64,000 nucleotides of DNA, taken from the NCBI GenBank assembly GCA_029212785.1, contig JARGOG010000001.1, positions 46,658 through 110,657 of the forward strand. The letters run 5' to 3'. Source of the DNA: Thalassobaculaceae bacterium (GTDB lineage Bacteria > Pseudomonadota > Alphaproteobacteria > Thalassobaculales > Thalassobaculaceae). The notes below the pieces were generated by a model, which worked only from the letters and a program-made list of their open reading frames with translations, was not told where the DNA came from and did not search any database. Both the position numbers and the translations under genes were made by a program. Numbering within the stretch: the first letter of the stretch is position 1; each line of letters begins with the position of its first letter. Shown piece by piece: positions 25,575 through 34,033 of the stretch.

Positions 25575-26060
25575 TCAGGGCGCCTTGGCTGCCTCATAGG
25601 CAGCCCGAACTTCCTTGAAGACCGACCGTTCGGGTTCCGGCGCGCCGAGATGCAGGTGCCGCAACTCCTGCATCAACGCGTCCCACATCTCCGGCCCGCC
25701 GGCGACCAGCAGTTTCGCGCGGACCGAAAGCAGCGGGCTCGGGTCGGTATGGTCGAGGCCCCAGGCGCACATCTGGGCGAGCAGTGGGACGATCTGGATA
25801 CCCGCCTCGGTCAGGCTGTAGATGCCTTTCTGTCGGTGGCTCGGATCGGGACTGCGGGTCATCAGACCTGTGGCCACCAGCCGTTTCAGCCGGTCGGCCA
25901 GGATATTGGAGGCAATGCCCTCTTCGTTCCCGGAAAGCAGCTCGCCATAGCTGCGCCGGTTTCCGAACATCACGTCGCGGATCACGATCAGGCTCCAGCG
26001 GTCGCCGAGCTGTTCGAGTGTGAGATTGATCGGGCATCCGGAACGCCGGTCCTGCGCCAC
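25575..26060 (-). CDS. HxlR family transcriptional regulator
   Basis: A 161-residue protein with a single winged helix of the HxlR type: GCPINLTLEQLGDRWSLIVI at the start, then RRSYGELLSG, IASNILADRLKRLVATGLM and YSLTEAGIQIVPLLAQM. The GTG at 26058-26060 follows AGGGAG at seven bases; a longer frame beginning at ATG 26096 would run over the operator-like repeats. The conserved N-terminal cysteine (GCP) in this family often senses electrophiles or oxidants. It is divergent from a glutathione S-transferase gene across a region with two copies of an interrupted palindrome, so it most likely controls that gene and itself. Confidence 0.86.
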   Translation of the reverse strand: MAQDRRSGCPINLTLEQLGDRWSLIVIRDVMFGNRRSYGELLSGNEEGIASNILADRLKRLVATGLMTRSPDPSHRQKGIYSLTEAGIQIVPLLAQMCAWGLDHTDPSPLLSVRAKLLVAGGPEMWDALMQELRHLHLGAPEPERSVFKEVRAAYEAAKAP

Positions 26061-26082
26061 GTAATTCTCCCTGCATTGACCG

Positions 26083-26136
26083 CTTGCGAAATGCAAGTGG
26101 CATCGTTACGGTTTTCCAATTGCAAAATACAAGTGG
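26083..26136. promoter_or_regulatory. Tandem HxlR-type operators
   Basis: Two related sites start 36 bases apart: CTTGCGAAATGCAAGTGG (26083-26100) and ATTGCAAAATACAAGTGG (26119-26136). The first contains a perfect CTTGC / GCAAG inverted repeat around GAAAT; the second is a weaker version. They lie between the divergent HxlR and GST genes and are the best candidate binding sites for the regulator. Confidence 0.6.
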
Positions 26137-26154
26137 TTCCGGAGAACACAAGCC

Positions 26155-26814
26155 ATGCCGCTCATCGTCTACGGTCACGCTTTCTCGTCCTACACCCAGA
26201 AAGTCCTGCTCGCGCTCTACGAGAACGCGACTCCGTTCGAGTTCCGCGGCGTCGGGCCGGACCATCCGGAAAACTCCGCCGAGTGGCTGCGTCTCTGGCC
26301 GATCCGGAAGTTTCCGGTGTTGGTGGATGGCGATCGCACGGTCGCGGAGACCAGCATCATCATCGAGCATTTGGGGCTACATCACCCTGGGCCCGTCCGG
26401 TTCCTGCCGGAGGACCCGCAGGCAGCGCTGGAGGTGCGGTTCCTCGATCGCTTCTTCGATCTGCACGTTATGGAGGCGGCCCAGCATGCCGTGAACGGCG
26501 CGTTGACCGGCATGGACGACCGGGCGCGCGACGGCAAGGCGCTGGCGGAGGAAAAGCTGGAGCGCGCCTACGCCTGGTTGGAGACCATGCTGGCGGGGCG
26601 TACCTGGGCGGCCGGTGATACGTTCAGTCTGGCCGACTGCGCCGCGTCGCCCTCGCTGTTTTACGCTGATTGGATACACCGGATTTCCGAGAGCTATCCG
26701 GTGCTGCGTGCCTATCGCGCGACGTTGCTCGCCCGTCCGGCTTATGCCCGGGCGGTGGAGGAGGCGCGGCCCTACCGGAACCTGTTCCCCCTGGGAGCAC
26801 CGGATCGCGACTGA
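26155..26814 (+). CDS. Glutathione S-transferase family protein
   Basis: A 219-residue protein with an N-terminal thioredoxin-like domain (LIVYGHAFSSYTQKVLLAL, then RKFPVLVDGDRTVAETSIII with the cis-Pro and the glutathione-binding TS/ETS motif) and an all-helical C-terminal domain with the AAGDTFSLADCAASPSLFYAD N-capping segment. The likely catalytic Ser/Tyr near SSYTQK is at the usual position. It is divergent from, and probably controlled by, the HxlR regulator. Its end is three bases from the end of the converging carbamoylase gene. Likely conjugates or isomerises electrophilic compounds. Confidence 0.85.
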   Translation: MPLIVYGHAFSSYTQKVLLALYENATPFEFRGVGPDHPENSAEWLRLWPIRKFPVLVDGDRTVAETSIIIEHLGLHHPGPVRFLPEDPQAALEVRFLDRFFDLHVMEAAQHAVNGALTGMDDRARDGKALAEEKLERAYAWLETMLAGRTWAAGDTFSLADCAASPSLFYADWIHRISESYPVLRAYRATLLARPAYARAVEEARPYRNLFPLGAPDRD

Positions 26815-26817
26815 GCC

Positions 26818-27783
26818 TCAGTCGTCGGGGCGGGCGAGGGCCGGGTCGATCTTCTGTGCCTCTTCCGGCGTGACCGGTCCCTTGGTCCCGGTGACCAGAG
26901 CATAGGCGCCGGGCTCGCGGTGGCGCTCGAAGGCGAACACGCTGTCGCGATAGGATTTGCAGAGATCCAGGTCGCAGGTCGCGATCACCAGTTCATCCCC
27001 CTCGGTGACCGCCTGGGCGATGGTCTCGCCCGTCGGCGCGGCGATCAGGCTGCCGCCCATCTGGGGCACCCCTTCCTCCACGCCGGCCTTGGCGACGCCG
27101 ACGACGAAGGTGGCGTTCTGGTAGGCGCCCGACTGCAGGACGATCTCGTTGTGGTGCCAGGACAGGCGGTCATGCTCGGGCGCGGGTGGGTTGTGGATCG
27201 GTGTGTTGTAGCCGATCAGTACCATCTCGGCGCCCTGCAGGCCGAGTACCCGATAAGTCTCGGGCCAGCGCCGGTCGTTGCAGATCGCCATGCCGATGCG
27301 CCCGCCGAAGGCGTCGAACACCCTGAAACCCAGATTGCCCGGCGCGAAATAGCGCTTCTCCAGGTGTTGGAAGGCGCGCCACGGCTCGTGCTCGCGGTGG
27401 CCGGGCAGGTGGATCTTGCGGTACTTGCCGACGATGGCCCCGGACGTGTCGACCAGGATCGCGGTGTTGAAACGGGTACCGTCGGCGGTGAGTTCGGCAT
27501 AGCCGATAGAGAAGCCGATCCCGAGATCGCCGGCCGCCTCGAACAGCGGTCGGGTCTCGGGGCCCGGCATCTGCCGCTCATAGAACCGGTCGAGATCCGC
27601 CTCATCCTCGAAATACCAGCGCGGAAAGAAGGTGGTCAGCGCCAGCTCGGGATAGACGATCAGATCAGCGCCGCGGGCCTTGGCCCGCTGCATCAGCCCG
27701 ATCAGCCGGGTCACGGTCGCGCTGCGGGTCGTCTCCAGGGCAATGGGGCCGACTTGGGCGGCGGCAACGGTCACTGGGCGCAT
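26818..27783 (-). CDS. N-carbamoyl-D-amino acid hydrolase (nitrilase superfamily)
   Basis: A 321-residue carbon-nitrogen hydrolase. The Glu-Lys-Cys triad is complete: E46 in YPELALTTFFPRW, K123 in YRKIHLPGH and C168 in AICNDRRWPETYRVLG. The ICNDRRWPE and GYNTPIHNPP segments are characteristic of N-carbamoyl-D-amino acid amidohydrolases, which convert N-carbamoyl-D-amino acids to D-amino acids, CO2 and ammonia after a hydantoinase. The start ATG 27781-27783 is chosen because it opens directly on the conserved PVTVAAAQ strand. With two HyuA/HyuB pairs and an Asp/Glu racemase-type gene in the window, a hydantoin-related route is plausible. A LigI-like amidohydrolase follows upstream on the same strand. 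Confidence 0.85.
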   Translation of the reverse strand: MRPVTVAAAQVGPIALETTRSATVTRLIGLMQRAKARGADLIVYPELALTTFFPRWYFEDEADLDRFYERQMPGPETRPLFEAAGDLGIGFSIGYAELTADGTRFNTAILVDTSGAIVGKYRKIHLPGHREHEPWRAFQHLEKRYFAPGNLGFRVFDAFGGRIGMAICNDRRWPETYRVLGLQGAEMVLIGYNTPIHNPPAPEHDRLSWHHNEIVLQSGAYQNATFVVGVAKAGVEEGVPQMGGSLIAAPTGETIAQAVTEGDELVIATCDLDLCKSYRDSVFAFERHREPGAYALVTGTKGPVTPEEAQKIDPALARPDD

Positions 27784-27877
27784 GGCAGTACATCCCGGAG
27801 GCAGGATCAACGACCCGCGATCATCCGATGTTGCAGGTGCGAAGGGAAGACATGAACCGGCTCCGGGCAGCCGCGGA

Positions 27878-28726
27878 TCAGTCGTCCCAGCCGTAGAGCC
27901 GGCCCGGATTGTCCTGCAGGATCGCCCGGCGAATGCCGTCATCGGGGAACCAGTCGGCGACGGCGCGGTACAGCCCGGCGGTGTCCAGGTCCTGATACGC
28001 CACGACCGCGTCGCTGCGGGTCGTGGCGCCGGAATGGTTCGGCGTGTGCGGCCAGTCGCTGGCCCAGACCATGCGGTCCGGCGCCATGGCGTGGATCGTC
28101 CGCGCAAGCTCGGCCACCCCGTCGCCATGTGGCCCGGTGGAGATCCGATAGGATCCCGACAGCTTCACCCAGGCGCCGCCCTCGACCAGCCGGCGCATGT
28201 CCTCGATGTGGGATTCCGGGCCGCGCGGGTCGATCGTGCCGAAATGATCGAGAACCAGCGGCACGCCGAGGCGCGGCTGTACCGCCGCGAGTTCGGCCAG
28301 GGTCTGCGGATCGCAGAACACCTGGATGTGCCAGTCGCTGCCGGAGAGCAGGCGGTCGAATTTCGGCAGGACGTCGGCGATCGGCGCCGCCACGGCGCGA
28401 ACCGAGCGCAGGTTCACCCGCACACCGCGCACCCGGCGGGCGTGCAGGGCGGCGAGATCCGCGTCGGTGATGCTGTCCGGATCGATCACGGCGACACCGC
28501 GGGCGGCATCGCCGAACCCGTCGAGCGCGTCCAGCGTGCAGGCATTGTCGGTGGCGTAGGCGCTCGGCTGGATCACCACGACCCGGGCGATTCCGGTGCC
28601 GGAAACCGCCTTCCAGTAGTCGTCAATGCCGGCCGGCGCCACGGTATAGCTGCGGGGTTCGGCGAAGGGGAAGCGGGCCTGATCCCCGAAGATATGCATA
28701 TGGCAGTCGACCGCGCGGATCGTCAT
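27878..28726 (-). CDS. Amidohydrolase family protein, LigI/PDC-hydrolase-like
   Basis: A 282-residue TIM-barrel metal-dependent hydrolase of the amidohydro_2 group. The metal-binding HxH is near the N-terminus (VDCHMHIF, H9 and H11), LVLDHFGTID contains the barrel His, and VWASDWPHTPN holds the conserved C-terminal Asp. The layout is that of 2-pyrone-4,6-dicarboxylate lactonase LigI and related lactonases, which open lactone rings. AAGGGGGAAACG precedes the ATG. It is on the same strand as and upstream of the N-carbamoylase gene, 94 bases apart, and divergent from the deacetylase-like gene. In this context it may open a cyclic ester or imide; the substrate is not determined. Confidence 0.82.
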   Translation of the reverse strand: MTIRAVDCHMHIFGDQARFPFAEPRSYTVAPAGIDDYWKAVSGTGIARVVVIQPSAYATDNACTLDALDGFGDAARGVAVIDPDSITDADLAALHARRVRGVRVNLRSVRAVAAPIADVLPKFDRLLSGSDWHIQVFCDPQTLAELAAVQPRLGVPLVLDHFGTIDPRGPESHIEDMRRLVEGGAWVKLSGSYRISTGPHGDGVAELARTIHAMAPDRMVWASDWPHTPNHSGATTRSDAVVAYQDLDTAGLYRAVADWFPDDGIRRAILQDNPGRLYGWDD

Positions 28727-28972
28727 CGTTTCCCCCTTCGGACCGGTTTTTGTCGGGCGTTGGCCCGTTGTGTCGAGTATCGGTCATCGGCGGGCTGGTT
28801 TCCCACCGCAAATCGCCCGGCGGCGCGCTTTAAGGCGCTGATCGCAGGAGTAAAATTCCGCAATGTGCCCGTCCTCGATCTGGACAAGTCGTTTCAATCC
28901 TTCCGATACTGTGGACGCGGCTGGGTGTGTCGATTTCGCCGGATTGTCGCGCGTTCAGAATAGGAGACAGCG

Positions 28973-29884
28973 ATGTCGTCGACAGCGAAGCCTGACACCC
29001 CGGAACTGGAGCCCTGGCAGTGGCCGGACGAGCGCTGGCAGGCGATCGTCGACAAGGTCCGCGCCGGCCGCAGCCTGAAGCCGAAGAGTTGGAAGGACGG
29101 GGCGAAATGCGCCGTCGCCATCTCGTTCGACAGCGATCACGAGACCAGCACCCTGCGCTGGGGTCATTCTTCGCCGGGCAAACTCTCCCAGGGCCAGTAT
29201 GGTGGCCGGGTGGCGATCCCGCGGATCCGCAAGCTGCTGGCCAAATACGACGTGAAGGCCTCGTTCTTCGTGCCGGCGGTGGTCGCCAAGATCCATCCCG
29301 ACGAGCAGCGCGGTCTGGTGGACGAAGGCCATGAGATCGGCATTCACGGCTGGATCCACGAGCTCAACAGCAAGCTTCCGCCGGCCGACGAGCGCGACCT
29401 GATGATGCGCGCCGCCGACGCGCTCGAGAAGATCAGCGGCAAGCGTCCGGTCGGCGTGCGGACAGCGTCCTGGGATTTCTCGGAGCACACGCTGGCGATC
29501 GCCCGCGAGATGGAGCTTCTCTACGACAGCTCCCTGATGGCCGATGACGAGCCCTACGAGTTGCTGGAAGAGGGCGAGGCGACCGGGATTGTCGAGCTGC
29601 CGGTCGAGTGGATCCGCGACGATGCCGTCTATTTCAACATGGACCGGTTCTCGGCGTTGCGGCCCTACACGCCGCCGTCCAGCGTGCTTGAGGTGTTCAA
29701 GGCCGAGTTCGACGGCGCCTATGCCGAAGGTGGGCTGTTCCTGCTGACCATGCACCCGCATATCATCGGCCATCGCTCGCGCATCGCGCTGTTGGACAAG
29801 CTGATCGCGTACATGCAGGGCCATGAGGGCGTCTGGTTCGCCACCCATGCTGAGGTCGCCCAGTACTGCAAGGACAATGCCTGA
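28973..29884 (+). CDS. Polysaccharide deacetylase-fold hydrolase (PuuE/imidase-like)
   Basis: A 303-residue NodB-fold protein. Typical segments are AVAISFDSDHETSTLRWG near residue 48 (DxD), ASFFVPAVV, EGHEIGIHGWIHELN (His motif) and GVRTASWDFSE. The absence of a signal peptide, the DSDHE form and the wording of the C-terminal LTMHPHIIGHRSRI fit the cytoplasmic branch containing PuuE-type allantoinases, cyclic imide hydrolases and HpPgdA-like enzymes rather than chitin or peptidoglycan deacetylases. AGGAGA precedes the ATG. Neighbouring carbamoylase and LigI-like genes point to opening of cyclic imides or ureides, which is inference. It is transcribed alone or with the ABM gene. Confidence 0.78.
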   Translation: MSSTAKPDTPELEPWQWPDERWQAIVDKVRAGRSLKPKSWKDGAKCAVAISFDSDHETSTLRWGHSSPGKLSQGQYGGRVAIPRIRKLLAKYDVKASFFVPAVVAKIHPDEQRGLVDEGHEIGIHGWIHELNSKLPPADERDLMMRAADALEKISGKRPVGVRTASWDFSEHTLAIAREMELLYDSSLMADDEPYELLEEGEATGIVELPVEWIRDDAVYFNMDRFSALRPYTPPSSVLEVFKAEFDGAYAEGGLFLLTMHPHIIGHRSRIALLDKLIAYMQGHEGVWFATHAEVAQYCKDNA

Positions 29885-29892
29885 TCCGTCCC

Positions 29893-29936
29893 GCACCGGC
29901 GTTTCATTACCTGCGGGGTAATCGATCTGCCGGTGC
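29893..29936 (+). terminator. Nested hairpin after the imidase-like gene
   Basis: GCACCGGC (29893-29900) pairs with GCCGGTGC (29929-29936), enclosing a second perfect stem ATTACC / GGTAAT around a five-base loop (29906-29922). It starts nine bases after the stop codon and is followed by a moderately T-rich stretch. A terminator is likely but lacks a long T tract. Confidence 0.5.
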
Positions 29937-30008
29937 CGGTCTCTTAGGTTCTGCTCGCCGCGGCTGAGACGGTCGGGATCCTCCCGACGCGCCCGGCGAG
30001 GAGGACCC

Positions 30009-30365
30009 ATGACCGACCTGCCCGAGATTGCCGGAGACGTCACGTTCATTGTCACGCTGGAGGTGCGGGAGGAGGCGGTCGGACGGTTTCTCGACCTGCT
30101 GCACCCGGTGCTCGACGCGATGCGCCACGAGCCGGGCTTCGTCAATGCCGTGCTGCACCGCGACCCGGCCGAGGCCAATCGCTTCATGATTTATGAGACC
30201 TGGGGCGATCTGGACGACGTTGTTCGGGTGCAGATGCATCGGGACTATCGACAGGCCTACTGGAGCGCCCTTCCGGACCTGCTGCGCACCGAGCGGGTGA
30301 TCCAGGTCTGGCAGCCGGTCCGCAGCGACTTCGGAAAGCCGATCGAAACGATCGTCGCTCAGTAG
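30009..30365 (+). CDS. Antibiotic biosynthesis monooxygenase (ABM) family protein
   Basis: A 118-residue protein with the ABM ferredoxin-like fold: FIVTLEVREEAVGRFLDLL, then EPGFVNAVLHRDPAEANRFM and YETWGDLDDVVRVQMHRDY. The YETW and His/Arg residues match the conserved centre of quinol monooxygenase and related proteins, which act on small aromatics or as degrading enzymes without cofactors. GAGGAGG precedes the ATG. The gene overlaps the end of the converging SDR gene by seven bases. Functional assignment is by fold only. Confidence 0.8.
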   Translation: MTDLPEIAGDVTFIVTLEVREEAVGRFLDLLHPVLDAMRHEPGFVNAVLHRDPAEANRFMIYETWGDLDDVVRVQMHRDYRQAYWSALPDLLRTERVIQVWQPVRSDFGKPIETIVAQ

Positions 30366-31123
30366 TTCGGGATGCCGAGGGTGAGACCGCCATCGACGAA
30401 CAGGATGCTGCCGGTCACGTAGCTCGCCCGCTGTGACAGCAGGTAGGCGACCAGGTCCACCAGCTCCTCCGGTCGGCCGGCGCGTCCGAGCGGGATGCGC
30501 GCGACCTTGGCCGCATGCTCGGCCTGACCGGCACCTTCGGCATGCGCCATTACCCGTTCCGTGCCGATCAGGCCGGGGGCCACGGCGTTGACCCGGATGG
30601 AGAGCGGGGCGAGTTCGATCGCCAGGTTACGGGTGAGCTGGGAGAATCCGGCCTTGGACGCGCCGTAATGGGCGATGCCGGGGCGGGCCAGCGTCGAGGC
30701 GCTGGAGCCGATATTGACGATCGAACCGCCGATGCCGGCATCCGCCATGCGCCGGCCCAGCGCCTGGACCATCAGGAACGGCGCGCGCAGGTTCAGGTTG
30801 AGCACCGCGTCCCACTCCGCGACCGCCATGTCGAACAGCGGCGTGACCGGATAGATACCGGCCGCGTTCACCAGGCCGGAGATTGGTCCGCAAGCGTCCC
30901 AGGCGGCGGCCACCAGACGCTCCGCCGCCGCCGGGTCGCAGAGGTCGCCGGCGAAGGGATGGAATGGGGGGCCGAGCGCGTCGCAGGCCCGCGCGAGACC
31001 GTCGGCATCGACGTCGATCCCGGCGACCGTCACGCTCGATCCGACGAGATGACGGGCGATGGCGAGGCCGATCCCGGAAGCCGCGCCGGTGACGATGACC
31101 GTATCGGGCAGATCGCTGCTCAT
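30359..31123 (-). CDS. SDR family oxidoreductase (importer 2 operon)
   Basis: A 254-residue classical short-chain dehydrogenase. The Rossmann TGAASGIG (about residues 12-19), the NAAGIYP segment, the Ser of NIGSSAS (about residue 140) and YGASK (about residues 152-156) are all present, so the catalytic tetrad is intact. The ATG overlaps the stop of the DppF-type ATPase gene (ATGA), so this SDR is the last gene of importer operon 2. It likely oxidises or reduces the imported compound or its product. It ends overlapping the converging ABM gene by seven bases. Confidence 0.86.
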   Translation of the reverse strand: MSSDLPDTVIVTGAASGIGLAIARHLVGSSVTVAGIDVDADGLARACDALGPPFHPFAGDLCDPAAAERLVAAAWDACGPISGLVNAAGIYPVTPLFDMAVAEWDAVLNLNLRAPFLMVQALGRRMADAGIGGSIVNIGSSASTLARPGIAHYGASKAGFSQLTRNLAIELAPLSIRVNAVAPGLIGTERVMAHAEGAGQAEHAAKVARIPLGRAGRPEELVDLVAYLLSQRASYVTGSILFVDGGLTLGIPNY

Positions 31124-32130
31124 GCGGCGAAGTGGCAGGCCGCTTCCTGGCCGGGCCAATCGGCGCGCAGTTCCGGCTCGATCTCGGCGCAGCGCGGCTG
31201 GACCATCGGGCAGCGATTGCGGAACCGGCAGCCGCTCGGCAGATTGCCCGGATTCGGCGGCTCGCCCTCCAGCGTGAAGGTGTCGGTGACCCGCGCCCCG
31301 CCGATCTCGGGGATCGCCGACAGCAGCGAGCGGGTATAGGGATGGCGCGGCGTCTCGAACACCGCCTCGATCTCACCGAATTCGACCACCTTGCCGAGAT
31401 ACATCACCGCGATCCGGTTGCAGATCATCCGCACGACCGACAGGTCGTGGGAGATGAACAGGTAAGTGAGGTCGAACTGTTTGCGGAGATCCAGCAGCAG
31501 GTTGAGGATTGTCGCCTGAACCGAGACGTCGAGGCCGGAGGTCGGCTCGTCCAGGACGACCAGACTCGGCTGCAGGGTGAGGATGCGCGCGAGGCCGACG
31601 CGACGCTGCTGACCGCCGCTGATCTCGTGCGGGTACAGGTCCAGATGGCCCGCCGGCAGGCCGACCGCCTGCAGGATCGCCCGTACCCGCTCCTCGCGTT
31701 CGTCATAGCCGAGGGAACCGTGGTGAATCACCAGCGGTTCATGCAGGGAACGGCGGATCTTCCAGCGTGGATCGAGCGAGGCGCCCGGATCCTGGTAGGA
31801 GTACTGCAGGTGGCGCCGGGTTTCGCGGGCGGCGCTCGGCGTCTGGCCGGCGATGTCGTTGCCCTCGAAGATCAGGTCGCCGGAGGTGGGCTGGTGGATG
31901 CCCATGATGGTCTTGCCGAGGGTCGACTTGCCGCAGCCGCTCTCACCGACGATGCCGAGGATCTCGCCCTTGTCGACGGTGAAGGACACGTCGTCCAAGG
32001 CGCGCAGCACGCCTTTCTGGAAACCGAAGGCGTTGCGTACCGCGAAATGCTTGGTCAACTGACGGACGTCGAGGATCGTGCGCTCGTTGACCTGGGTGCG
32101 CCGCGGGGCGGAGGGGGCGTCCACGTTCAT
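31120..32130 (-). CDS. Peptide-type ABC transporter ATPase, DppF type (2)
   Basis: A 336-residue ATPase with Walker A GESGCGKST, Q-loop YSYQDPGASLDPRW, signature ISGGQQRR, Walker B LVVLDEPTSGLD and switch ISHDL. The C-terminal cysteine segment CRFRNRCPMVQPRC is the OppF/DppF extension. The ATG at 32128-32130 overlaps the preceding stop by four bases, so a longer frame upstream is not needed. It works with the DppD-type ATPase and the two permeases upstream in the same operon. Confidence 0.9.
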   Translation of the reverse strand: MNVDAPSAPRRTQVNERTILDVRQLTKHFAVRNAFGFQKGVLRALDDVSFTVDKGEILGIVGESGCGKSTLGKTIMGIHQPTSGDLIFEGNDIAGQTPSAARETRRHLQYSYQDPGASLDPRWKIRRSLHEPLVIHHGSLGYDEREERVRAILQAVGLPAGHLDLYPHEISGGQQRRVGLARILTLQPSLVVLDEPTSGLDVSVQATILNLLLDLRKQFDLTYLFISHDLSVVRMICNRIAVMYLGKVVEFGEIEAVFETPRHPYTRSLLSAIPEIGGARVTDTFTLEGEPPNPGNLPSGCRFRNRCPMVQPRCAEIEPELRADWPGQEAACHFAA

Positions 32131-33173
32131 GCCAGTGCGTGCCTCTTTTCCTCGGCGACCGGATGGTAGCAGCGAACCGCATGCCCGACGCCGACCGGCG
32201 TCACCTCGGGCCGGGTCTGCTGGCAGACCTCCGTCGCGTATTCGCAGCGTGGATGGAACCGGCAACCCGGCGGCGGGTTCACCAGCCCGGGAATGTCGCC
32301 GGGAATGCCGGAGATGCCGCCGTCTCGGCTCGGCAGGCTCTTGAGCAGGCGGTTGGTGTAGGGGTGGCTCGGGCGCTTGAAGAAGCCTTCGCTGGAGGCC
32401 GCCTCCATTTCCTGACCGGCATACATCACGGTGATGCTGTCGCAGATCTCCCAGGCCGTGCCGAGATCGTGGGTGGTGAACAGCACCGAGATGTCATGAT
32501 CGGTCGCCAGCTTGCGCAGCAGCTTCAGGATCTGCGCCTGGATCGTCACGTCGAGGGCGGTGGTCGGCTCGTCGGCGATGATCAGCTTCGGCTCGGGCAG
32601 CAGTGCCATGGCGATCATCAGGCGCTGGCGCTGACCGCCACTGACCTCGTGCGGGAACTTCTTCAGCACCGACTCGGGATCCGGAAGCTGGACCAGGCGC
32701 AGCAACTTCAACACCCGCTCATAGTCGGCCTTGCGGCGGCGCGAGCCGTGAAAGCGGGGCAGCCAACCGGACCGGGCGGCGTCGCTGTCATCCAGTTCCG
32801 GCGATTTCCACTTCATCAGGTCCATGATCTGGGCGCCGATGGTGAAGACCGGGTTGAACGAGCTGAACGGGTCCTGGGGAATGAAGGATATCCGCCGGCC
32901 GCGCACATTCGCCGCGAGAATGTTCGGGTCGACCTTCAGCAAGTCGGTGCCGTCGAACTCGATGGTGCCGGATTCCAGCCGCGCCGAGTTCTTCGGCAGC
33001 ACGCCGAGGATCGAGCGCGCGAGCGTGGTCTTGCCGCAGCCGCTCTCGCCGACCAGACCGACGATCTGGCCACGGCCGATGGTCAGATTCACGTTGTCGA
33101 GCACCTTGGCCACGCCGCCATCGGTGGCGAAGCTGACTTTGAGGTCGCGCACCCGCAGCAGGTCATTTGTCAT
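32127..33173 (-). CDS. Peptide-type ABC transporter ATPase, DppD type (2)
   Basis: A 348-residue ATPase: Walker [11 protein letters not shown]-loop [13 protein letters not shown], signature VSGGQRQR, Walker [13 protein letters not shown] and switch TTHDL. An insertion between the Q-loop and the signature (about residues 115-150, [16 protein letters not shown]) is longer than in the importer-1 homologue. The C-terminal [14 protein letters not shown] is the expected cysteine cluster. The ATG at 33171-33173 overlaps the end of the DppC-type permease gene by 11 bases; the frame extends further upstream but lies within the permease. Confidence 0.9.
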   Translation of the reverse strand: MTNDLLRVRDLKVSFATDGGVAKVLDNVNLTIGRGQIVGLVGESGCGKTTLARSILGVLPKNSARLESGTIEFDGTDLLKVDPNILAANVRGRRISFIPQDPFSSFNPVFTIGAQIMDLMKWKSPELDDSDAARSGWLPRFHGSRRRKADYERVLKLLRLVQLPDPESVLKKFPHEVSGGQRQRLMIAMALLPEPKLIIADEPTTALDVTIQAQILKLLRKLATDHDISVLFTTHDLGTAWEICDSITVMYAGQEMEAASSEGFFKRPSHPYTNRLLKSLPSRDGGISGIPGDIPGLVNPPPGCRFHPRCEYATEVCQQTRPEVTPVGVGHAVRCYHPVAEEKRHALA

Positions 33174-34026
33174 GGCGGCTGCTCCGTCGGATGCGGGGAT
33201 CGAGGATATCGCGCAGACCGTCACCCAGCAGGTTGAAGCCCATCACCACCAGGAAGATCGCGATGCCGGGCGCGGTGGCGTACCACCAGGCTTCGGGCAG
33301 GAACTCCCGGGATTCGGAGATCATCCGGCCCCATTCCGGCGAGGGCGCCGGGGCGCCGAGGCCGAGGAAGCCGAGCACGGCGGCGGTCAGGATCGTGCCG
33401 CCCATGCCGATGGTCGTGCGCACGATGATCGAGGACAGGATGTTGGGCAGGATATGCAGGATCATCACCCGGGCCGGCGACGCGCCCAGCGCCACGCTCG
33501 CCTCGATGAACACCTCGTTCTGCACCGAGCGGGTCTCGGCGTAGACCAGCCGTGCCCAGAACGGCCAATAGGTCACCGACAGTGCCAATATGACATTCTC
33601 GATGGACGGGCCGAGGGTCTGGGCGATGGCGATGGCCAGTACAACCTGCGGGACGGCGAGGAAGATGTCGGACACCCGCATCAGCGCGTCGCTGAGCCAG
33701 CTGTGATAGTAGCCGGCCAGCAGGCCGATCGGGACGCCGATCAGGACGGAGGCGGCGATGGCGATCACCGCGATGGTGATGGTGATCCGGGCGCCGTAGA
33801 GGATGCGGCTGTAGATGTCGCTGCCCATGCGGTCAGTGCCGAAGAAATGGGCGAAGCCCGGCCCCTGCAGCCGCTCGGAGGGATGGAACTCCAGCACGTC
33901 CTCGGGGTGGGTCGACAGGATCGGCGCGAAGATCGCGGTCAGGATCAGCAGCAGGATGATCAGGGCGCCGATCAGGGCGACGCGGTCCTCGACCAGCTTG
34001 CGGAAGATGAAGGACAGGGTTTCCAT
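33163..34026 (-). CDS. Peptide-type ABC transporter permease, DppC type (2)
   Basis: A 287-residue permease with an N-terminal membrane segment (ALIGALIILLLILTAIFAP), the DppC hallmark HFFGTDRMGSDIYSRILYGA, and the coupling loop EVFIEASVALGASPARVMI about residue 190. It is eight bases after the DppB-type gene and overlaps the following ATPase gene, so all importer-2 genes are tightly coupled. Forms the pore with the DppB-type partner. Confidence 0.91.
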   Translation of the reverse strand: METLSFIFRKLVEDRVALIGALIILLLILTAIFAPILSTHPEDVLEFHPSERLQGPGFAHFFGTDRMGSDIYSRILYGARITITIAVIAIAASVLIGVPIGLLAGYYHSWLSDALMRVSDIFLAVPQVVLAIAIAQTLGPSIENVILALSVTYWPFWARLVYAETRSVQNEVFIEASVALGASPARVMILHILPNILSSIIVRTTIGMGGTILTAAVLGFLGLGAPAPSPEWGRMISESREFLPEAWWYATAPGIAIFLVVMGFNLLGDGLRDILDPRIRRSSRHDK

Positions 34027-34033
34027 CGGCGAC

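Noticed and set aside
26672..26681. TTGGATACAC, nine of ten bases of the GntR motif
   Set aside because: It lies inside the GST coding region, away from any promoter; taken as chance.
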